In this document: positions 1-6,646 of the stretch, piece after piece | Numbering within the stretch: the stretch's first letter is position 1 | Layout: every line of letters starts with the position of its first letter | DNA from: Kiritimatiellia bacterium | Lineage (GTDB): Bacteria > Verrucomicrobiota > Kiritimatiellia > UBA8416 > JAIOPI01 | DNA: 13,237 nucleotides | NCBI GenBank assembly: GCA_028822745.1 | Contig: JAPKCZ010000025.1 | Coordinates: 1 to 13,237 of the forward strand | Direction of reading: 5' to 3' | Program-made: the position numbers and the translations under genes | The notes under the pieces: model-generated | The model's input: only the letters and a program-made list of their open reading frames with translations | Told to the model about the DNA's origin: nothing | The model's database searches: none

Positions 1-696
1 CCGTTTGTCCACATTCCGCTGCCCGAATTTCTGACGCTGCATGGTCTGATGCTCGTTCTCTGCGCCGCCTTTCTCCTTATAATCTTCGGTAAAGTCTATC
101 GCAAGCACGATAGCGTCCCCGCGGGCGTGACCAACTTCCTGGAAATTTTCGTTCTCTTTATCAGGGATGAAATTTGTGTACCGCACATGGGCAAAGAAGA
201 CGGACGCCGGATGACACCCATCTTCTGCAGCATCTGGTTTTTCGTGCTGGGTCTGAATTTAATGGGCCTTATTCCGCTCTTTTCGACCGCCACGGCGAAT
301 CCTAACGTGACATTCGGCATGGCCACAGTCACCCTTCTGATGATGGTTGTCGGCGGTATTTATCGAAATGGTTTCGGCGGATTCGTTAAGTCTTTCGTGA
401 TTTCTGGTGTGCCATGGCCTGTTCAGTTCATCCTTATTCCCATCGAATTGGCAGGATTGATCATTAAGCCAGTGGCGCTCATGATTCGTCTGTTTGCCAA
501 TATGTTGGCGGGACATATCATTCTATTCTCATTGCTGAGCTTAGGCGTCATCTATGGAAGTATGGCACTTCTCCCCTCGCTTGCCATTTCCGTTGCGATC
601 TATTTCCTCGAGATTTTTGTGGCATTCCTACAGGCCTATATCTTTACGTTGCTTTCGTCGATGTTTGTTGGTTCTTTGCTACATCCGTCGCACTAA
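1..696 (+). CDS. atpB: F-type ATP synthase Fo subunit a (5' end outside window)
   Basis: Integral membrane stator subunit that forms the proton half-channels against the c-ring. The reading frame is open from base 1, so the ATG at 49 is internal and the true start lies upstream; 231 residues are visible. Several hydrophobic helices are seen. The essential arginine of helix 4 is in MIRLFANM (codon 487-489, visible residue 163), and the conserved glutamine is in FLQAYIF (visible residue 211). The position of E. coli Glu219 is His here (AGH, codon 514-516) and the position of E. coli His245 is Glu (FLEIF, codon 610-612), a reciprocal swap known from mitochondrial and many bacterial a-subunits. 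It is the first visible gene of the atp operon and is followed by an unusually long 159-base gap before atpE. Identity is secure; the missing N-terminus cannot be assessed. Confidence 0.97.
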   Translation, partial: PFVHIPLPEFLTLHGLMLVLCAAFLLIIFGKVYRKHDSVPAGVTNFLEIFVLFIRDEICVPHMGKEDGRRMTPIFCSIWFFVLGLNLMGLIPLFSTATANPNVTFGMATVTLLMMVVGGIYRNGFGGFVKSFVISGVPWPVQFILIPIELAGLIIKPVALMIRLFANMLAGHIILFSLLSLGVIYGSMALLPSLAISVAIYFLEIFVAFLQAYIFTLLSSMFVGSLLHPSH

Positions 697-855
697 AGCG
701 CCGGTACTTAGCGATATGCGGACATGGATAAAGCTTGAGATAGTTTATTGGAGTGTTTAAGGTCACAGGCTTCGATTCACGTCGTAGAAGCAGTGTAAAT
801 GATAAAAACTGATTTTTGAACCCAGATAACGAACCCATAGAGGGAGTGCATATAA
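697..855 (+). promoter_or_regulatory. Long atpB-atpE intergenic leader
   Basis: This 159-base gap is the longest inside the operon; the others are 7 to 78 bases. It is A/T-rich over 791-820 and ends in a strong Shine-Dalgarno AGGGAG (841-846), nine bases before the atpE ATG. Just upstream is a short direct repeat, GAACCCA at 818-824 and 831-837 (13-base period). A poor promoter-like pair is present: TTGAGA at 735-740 and TAAGGT at 758-763, 17-base spacer. No open frame of note and no clear terminator hairpin is seen. By analogy with E. coli, where the atpE upstream region enhances translation to supply many c-subunits per complex, it may set c-subunit dosage. That role is inference. Confidence 0.4.
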
Positions 856-1062
856 ATGACAGGTACATTGGCAGCAATCGGCGCAGGACTCGTTACCATC
901 GGAGCCGGCATCGGCATTGGACAAATCGGCGGTAAGGGCATGGAAGGTATTGCTCGTCAACCTGAGGCTGCGGCCAAGATTCAGACGGCAATGATCATCA
1001 TGGCCGCACTGGTCGAAGGTGTCGCCCTCTTTTGCGCCGTGATTTGCTTCTTGAGTAAGTAA
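856..1062 (+). CDS. atpE: F-type ATP synthase Fo subunit c (proteolipid)
   Basis: The 68-residue protein is a two-helix hairpin that oligomerises into the membrane rotor ring. Helix 1 is glycine-rich (GAGIGIG), the polar loop is ARQPE (residues 33-37), and the ion-binding carboxylate is Glu54 in LVEGVALF, 20 residues after the loop Arg. Aligned by that spacing with the sodium-binding Ilyobacter tartaricus c-subunit, the Gln32 ligand position is Ile22 here (Gln23 lies two positions further on). The Ser66 position next to the carboxylate is Gly55. The sodium site is therefore incomplete and proton coupling is predicted. The start is set by AGGGAG at 841-846. It is shorter than E. coli AtpE (79 aa) but complete at both ends. 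There is a 54-base gap to atpF. Confidence 0.97.
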   Translation: MTGTLAAIGAGLVTIGAGIGIGQIGGKGMEGIARQPEAAAKIQTAMIIMAALVEGVALFCAVICFLSK

Positions 1063-1116
1063 TTTCGCGTCTCAAGCTCCCTTCTCACCAGAAGCGCATA
1101 AGCAACGGAGTCGCGA

Positions 1117-1719
1117 ATGGCGGATTCTTCACATGATGACCACGTTACCGGCGCACACGCCGACGCTGCCCACGGCACGTCGATAGAAGTTCCTGCCGAT
1201 TCACATGGCGGCGCATCGCACGGGCACGATGGCCAAAGCTTGTTCGCACCAGATGTCAGCATGGTGATCCTTACCTGGATTACCTTCGGCATTGTGGCGG
1301 CCGTGCTTTACAAGATCGCTTGGAAGCCAATTCTGGCCGGTCTGGATGCACGCGAAGGCAAGATTCGCCAGTCGTTGGACGATGCAGATAAGGCCGCTAA
1401 GGCGCTTGCCGACATCGATGGCACTCGTGCTGCGATGATTGTTCAGGCAGAAAAAGACACGCAGGCTATGGTTGCCGCTGCTCGCGATGAAGCGATCAAG
1501 GCGGCATCTAAGGTCGAGGCAGGCGCACATGAAAAAGTTAAAATCATGTACGAGAATGCCGAGCGCGACATTGTTGCTGTCAAAAACAAGGCCATCGATG
1601 AGTTGCGACGTGAGCAGGCCGGTTTGGTCTTGTCACTCGCCGGGCGTCTCGTTTCCGAAAACCTCGATACGGACAAAAACCGTGAGCTGACCGATCGTTT
1701 GATCGCGGAGCTTGGATAA
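1117..1719 (+). CDS. atpF: F-type ATP synthase Fo subunit b with His-rich N-terminal extension
   Basis: Peripheral-stalk subunit that tethers F1 delta/alpha to subunit a. It has 200 residues, against 156 in E. coli. Residues 1-44 are a polar tail with seven histidines in the first 40 residues, followed by one transmembrane helix (about 47-65, VSMVILTWITFGIVAAVLY). Then comes the usual tether motif (AWKPILAGLDAREGKI) and a long charged Ala-rich coiled helix (about 72-180) ending in a delta-binding C-terminus (LIAELG). The start has CGGAG (1105-1109) seven bases upstream; no internal ATG with a better signal precedes the membrane helix. In the E. coli topology the N-terminus faces the periplasm, so the tail would lie outside the inner membrane. 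The tail does not look like a signal peptide because it has no hydrophobic core. Confidence 0.95.
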   Translation: MADSSHDDHVTGAHADAAHGTSIEVPADSHGGASHGHDGQSLFAPDVSMVILTWITFGIVAAVLYKIAWKPILAGLDAREGKIRQSLDDADKAAKALADIDGTRAAMIVQAEKDTQAMVAAARDEAIKAASKVEAGAHEKVKIMYENAERDIVAVKNKAIDELRREQAGLVLSLAGRLVSENLDTDKNRELTDRLIAELG

Positions 1720-1726
1720 ACCACTG

Positions 1727-2266
1727 ATGACCGATCACAAGATCGCCAAAAGATATGCACGTGCCCTACTGAGCCTCGCTCAGGACAAGGACAACGTGTC
1801 GGCCGTTCACGATGACCTTGTCGGTCTCGCCGAAACGATTGCCGACTGCGCTGAACTGCAGTCTTTTCTGCGTCACCCGACATTGACTCGGGCGCAGCAG
1901 GATGACGGTATCGCGGCCATGTTTGAAGGGCGCTTGAACGCGTTGACCTTTTCGTTTATCAAGTTCCTAGCTGAACGTCGCCGTCTGGCCGTGCTGCCAG
2001 CAATTTGCACGGCTTTCGAAGATCTGTATTGCGAGGCGCATGACATTCTGCGCGTGACCGTGACCAGTGCTCAGGCACTCACCGACACGCAGGCCAACAG
2101 CATTCAAACGAAACTGGCGACGAAATACAGCAAAACCATTGAAATGGAAAAGCTAGTCGACCCATCGTTGATCGGTGGTTTCACAGTAAACGTTCAGGAC
2201 GCCATTCACGACAGCTCTGTTAAGGGCAAAATTGACACCATGCGACGTGTGCTGTGTCACGCGTAA
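1727..2266 (+). CDS. atpH: F-type ATP synthase F1 subunit delta
   Basis: The delta (OSCP-like) subunit caps F1 and binds the alpha N-termini and the b C-terminus. It has 179 residues, close to the family's usual length of about 177. The N-terminal helical domain starts with the typical IAKRYARALLSLAQ, and the C-terminal part carries the family's VTVTSAQALT and the closing pattern LVDPSLIGGFTVNVQDAIHDSSVKGKID... (residues about 144-168). The ATG at 1727 lies seven bases after the atpF stop. An in-frame TTG at 1712 overlaps atpF, but it has a purine-rich stretch only one base upstream, so ATG 1727 is preferred. Tight spacing suggests coupling with atpF. A 62-base A/T-rich gap precedes atpA. Confidence 0.95.
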   Translation: MTDHKIAKRYARALLSLAQDKDNVSAVHDDLVGLAETIADCAELQSFLRHPTLTRAQQDDGIAAMFEGRLNALTFSFIKFLAERRRLAVLPAICTAFEDLYCEAHDILRVTVTSAQALTDTQANSIQTKLATKYSKTIEMEKLVDPSLIGGFTVNVQDAIHDSSVKGKIDTMRRVLCHA

Positions 2267-2328
2267 CGCGGACAGCACAACTAAATTTTAAAAGCATTAT
2301 AAACTCCTAAGAAACGGAACGGATAGCA

Positions 2329-3864
<1,536 letters not shown>

Positions 3865-3874
3865 TGTGACGCGC

Positions 3875-3896
3875 ACGTGTCGAAATGGTGACACGT
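3875..3896 (+). promoter_or_regulatory. Hairpin in the atpA-atpG gap
   Basis: A perfect 7-base inverted repeat, ACGTGTC at 3875-3881 and GACACGT at 3890-3896, encloses an 8-base spacer. A G-U pair can extend the stem to eight with a six-base loop. CTTTTG (3897-3902) follows directly, so it resembles a weak intrinsic terminator or an attenuator, but the U-run is only four long. It starts 10 bases after the atpA stop and ends 46 bases before the atpG ATG. Likely roles are partial termination, or an mRNA-stability or processing stem that sets the alpha to gamma ratio (3:1 in the enzyme). The structure is seen; the role is inferred. Confidence 0.4.
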
Positions 3897-3942
3897 CTTT
3901 TGATCGAAATTTCAGTTGAGTTGAGCAGTCGTATAGGACGCC

Positions 3943-4821
3943 ATGGCCACACTTAAAGAACTTAAAACAAAAATTGCTTCGCTAACAAGCACGCAGAAAA
4001 TGACCAAGACCATGAAATTGGTCGCGGCCAGCCGTATGCGCAAGGCAATCATGGCTCAGGAAAACGCCAAGGATTATGCTCTTAAACTCGAAGAGTTGAT
4101 GGCCAATGTTGCTGGGTCGTCCCAGTCACTCTCGCATCCGCTCTTGAATCAGAACACGGGCTCAGGCAAAGCGCTGATGCTCGTCATAGCCTCGGATCGC
4201 GGACTGTGTGGCGGCTTCAACAACAACCTGTTCCGAACGGTTAAGCAGTGGCTAAAAAAGACGGCTCCTGCCATTGCCCCAGCGATTGAATTCAGCTTTT
4301 GCGGTCGTCGCGCGTACTCCTATTTCCGTCATGAAACCACGGTTAAGGAATATTACGAAGGTGTCACGGATCGTCCCAAATATGCCGACGCAGCACGCAT
4401 TGGCGACGAATTGATGGCCGCGTACGAGGGTGGCGAATACGACGCGATTTATGTCAGCTACAGCCGCTTTAAGAACGCACTTGTGCAATTTCCCACCATT
4501 ACAAAACTGCTTCCCATTGATGCCGAAGATCAACCTGCAGCAGGTGGTGATGCAAAAGCAACGGAGTCCGATTACCTGTATGAACCCGCTGTGGCCGAGC
4601 TGATGGCTGACATGTTACCCAACGCGGTCAAGTTTCGACTCTATAACATGCTTTTGGAAAACGGCGCCGGCGAACATGCCGCACGCATGACGGCAATGGA
4701 CAGTGCCTCACGTAGCGCCGGTGACCTAATTGATCATTACACTTTAATTCATAATCGTGAACGACAAGCGGCGATCACGTCCGAGTTGATCGACATTGTT
4801 GTCGGAGCGGAATCGCTGTAA
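3943..4821 (+). CDS. atpG: F-type ATP synthase F1 subunit gamma
   Basis: The central rotor shaft inside alpha3beta3 has 292 residues (E. coli 287). The N-terminal coiled helix has the hallmark sequence of the family (LKELKTKIASLTSTQKMTKTMKLVAASRMRKA, residues 4-35). The Rossmann-like central domain includes the conserved SDRGLCGGFNNNL (84-96). The C-terminal helix ends with the usual NRERQAAITSELIDIVVGAESL pattern that packs against the N-terminal helix. The ATG is supported by AGGA at 3935-3938. Its stop is 22 bases before atpD. It is complete, with no missing segment. Confidence 0.97.
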   Translation: MATLKELKTKIASLTSTQKMTKTMKLVAASRMRKAIMAQENAKDYALKLEELMANVAGSSQSLSHPLLNQNTGSGKALMLVIASDRGLCGGFNNNLFRTVKQWLKKTAPAIAPAIEFSFCGRRAYSYFRHETTVKEYYEGVTDRPKYADAARIGDELMAAYEGGEYDAIYVSYSRFKNALVQFPTITKLLPIDAEDQPAAGGDAKATESDYLYEPAVAELMADMLPNAVKFRLYNMLLENGAGEHAARMTAMDSASRSAGDLIDHYTLIHNRERQAAITSELIDIVVGAESL

Positions 4822-4843
4822 CGCCAGCCCATGGAGCAGGACA

Positions 4844-6274
4844 ATGAGTAGCAACGGCAAGACAAACGGCAAAGTATCACAGGTGATGGGACCTGTTGTG
4901 GACGTGGAATTTCCTCCGGGCGCCCTACCCGACATTTACAACGCCCTAAAGCTTAAAAATGCATCGATCAGTGATGAAGAGGACAATCTGACACTGGAAG
5001 TCGCTCAGCATCTCGGCGAAAATACGGTTCGTACCATCGCCATGGATTCCACGGATGGTCTCGTTCGTGGTGTCGACGTCTCTGATACGGGCGAAATGAT
5101 TACCATGCCCGTCGGCGACAAGACATTGGGTCGCATTCTGAACGTGCTCGGTGATCCTGTTGATCACGCCGGTCCGGTCGAGAGCGAAAGCCGTATGCCG
5201 ATTCATCGCGAACCCCCTGAATTCGAAGATCAGGACACCAAGTCTGAAGCGCTGGTCACTGGCATCAAGGTCGTCGATCTGCTCGCACCCTATCGTAAGG
5301 GCGGAAAAATTGGTCTCTTCGGCGGTGCCGGTGTGGGCAAAACCGTGATCATCATGGAGCTGATCAACAACATCGCGACACAGCATGGTGGTTATTCCGT
5401 GTTTGCAGGTGTTGGTGAACGTACCCGCGAAGGAACGCAGCTTTACGGCGAAATGCAGGAATCTGGCGTTCTCGAAAAGACATCCCTTATTTACGGTCAG
5501 ATGAATGAGCCTCCTGGAGCCCGTGCACGTGTTGCGTTGTCGGCCCTGACGGTTGCTGAATTCTTCCGCGACGTACAACACCAGGACGTGTTGCTCTTCG
5601 TGGATAACATGTTCCGTTTCACACAGGCCGGTTCCGACGTGTCCGCCGTGCTCGTCCGAATTCCATCCGCTGTGGGTTACCAGCCAACGCTGGGCACTGA
5701 AATGGGTGAACTGCAGGAACGTATTACGTCCACCAAGAGTGGTTCGATTACCTCCATTCAGGCGATCTACGTGCCTGCCGATGACTACACCGACCCAGCG
5801 CCAGCGACAACGTTCGCGCATCTTGACGCAACGACCGAATTGTCACGTTCCATTGCGGAACTGGGAATTTATCCTGCTGTGGATCCGCTTTCTTCATCGT
5901 CGACCATTTTGACACCCGAAGTGGTTGGCGAAGAGCATTACCAAGTCGCACGTAGCGTTCAGGAGATTCTACAGCGCTACAAGGAACTGCAGGACATCAT
6001 CGCCATTCTTGGAATGGAAGAACTGTCCGAGGAAGATAAGCTTACCGTGCAGCGCGCACGAAAGATTCAGAAGTTCCTCTCGCAGCCCTTCTTCGTGGCC
6101 TCACAGTTCACCGGGTTGGAAGGTCGCTATGTCGACGTTGCTGACACAGTACGCTCCTTTAAGGGTATTCTGAGCGGCGAATATGATGACATTCCAGAGC
6201 AGGCGTTCTATATGGTTGGTAATATCGACGAAGTGCTCGAAAAAGCCAAAGCCATGACCACGTCTGACGACTAA
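4844..6274 (+). CDS. atpD: F-type ATP synthase F1 subunit beta (catalytic)
   Basis: Catalytic subunit that makes or hydrolyses ATP, 476 residues. The Walker A loop is GGAGVGKT (160-167) and the general base Glu is in GVGERTREG (Glu192). The Walker B Asp is in LLFVDNMFRFTQ (Asp254). The rotor-contact loop reads EELSEED (392-398), a conservative variant of DELSEED. The frame is open further upstream into atpG, but ATG 4844 is preferred. It has GGAG at 4833-4836, seven bases upstream, and gives the family's usual N-terminus (GKVSQVMGPVVDVEF, from residue 9). One oddity is Val271 in SAVLVRIPSAVGYQ, where the family almost always has Gly (SALLGRxPSAVGYQ). The gap to atpC is 40 bases. Otherwise all catalytic residues seen are present. 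Confidence 0.98.
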   Translation: MSSNGKTNGKVSQVMGPVVDVEFPPGALPDIYNALKLKNASISDEEDNLTLEVAQHLGENTVRTIAMDSTDGLVRGVDVSDTGEMITMPVGDKTLGRILNVLGDPVDHAGPVESESRMPIHREPPEFEDQDTKSEALVTGIKVVDLLAPYRKGGKIGLFGGAGVGKTVIIMELINNIATQHGGYSVFAGVGERTREGTQLYGEMQESGVLEKTSLIYGQMNEPPGARARVALSALTVAEFFRDVQHQDVLLFVDNMFRFTQAGSDVSAVLVRIPSAVGYQPTLGTEMGELQERITSTKSGSITSIQAIYVPADDYTDPAPATTFAHLDATTELSRSIAELGIYPAVDPLSSSSTILTPEVVGEEHYQVARSVQEILQRYKELQDIIAILGMEELSEEDKLTVQRARKIQKFLSQPFFVASQFTGLEGRYVDVADTVRSFKGILSGEYDDIPEQAFYMVGNIDEVLEKAKAMTTSDD

Positions 6275-6314
6275 GTTCTCCGTTTTTACAACGCACGTTT
6301 AACTGGATCTCACT

Positions 6315-6617
6315 ATGAGTGACATACACGTTTCGATCGTCACACCTGAAGGCAAAGCCTATGACGGGCCTGCCTCTAGCGTCGTCGCTCCCGGCATGGA
6401 GGGCACCTTCGGTGTCCTGTCGTCGCATGCGCCCTTGATTTCCGGACTGCAACGCGGAATTGTCAAAATCGAAGCGGCAGATAAAACCCATTTCTTTGTC
6501 ATGGATCGCGGCATCGCCGAGGTCAGTGAGAATCAAATGGTTCTTCTGGCTGACCGTGTCGAAGCAGCCGAGAGCAAAGACGACGCGGAGGCCAAGTTGG
6601 CCACCCTACCCAACTGA
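6315..6617 (+). CDS. atpC: F-type ATP synthase F1 subunit epsilon, short form
   Basis: The foot of the central shaft couples gamma to the c-ring. It has 100 residues, against about 139 in E. coli. The N-terminal beta-sandwich is complete (HVSIVTPEGKAYDGPASSV, then GTFGVLSSHAPLISGL, about residues 28-43, and the FFVMDRGIAEVSENQMVLLAD strands). After about residue 80 only one short Ala/Glu/Lys helix (AESKDDAEAKLATLP) remains. Most of the two-helix C-terminal domain that inhibits ATP hydrolysis in E. coli and Bacillus is absent. This is a natural short form rather than an obvious truncation, because the frame ends cleanly. It is the last gene of the operon and converges on polA 29 bases downstream. 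Confidence 0.95.
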   Translation: MSDIHVSIVTPEGKAYDGPASSVVAPGMEGTFGVLSSHAPLISGLQRGIVKIEAADKTHFFVMDRGIAEVSENQMVLLADRVEAAESKDDAEAKLATLPN

Positions 6618-6646
6618 TCCTTGATCGCCGGTTTTCTCTTCGCGTG

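Noticed and set aside
1712..1726. TTG start for atpH overlapping atpF
   Set aside because: The purine-rich stretch is only one base upstream, and the family N-terminus fits ATG 1727.
4796..4843. Upstream start for atpD inside atpG
   Set aside because: The extra residues are out-of-frame gamma sequence. GGAG at 4833 marks ATG 4844.
4946..5821. Long minus-strand open frame (291 codons) inside atpD
   Set aside because: It is antisense to highly conserved beta-subunit sequence. Its translation is low-complexity His/Arg/Thr-rich with no recognisable motif, and it reflects codon bias of the real gene.
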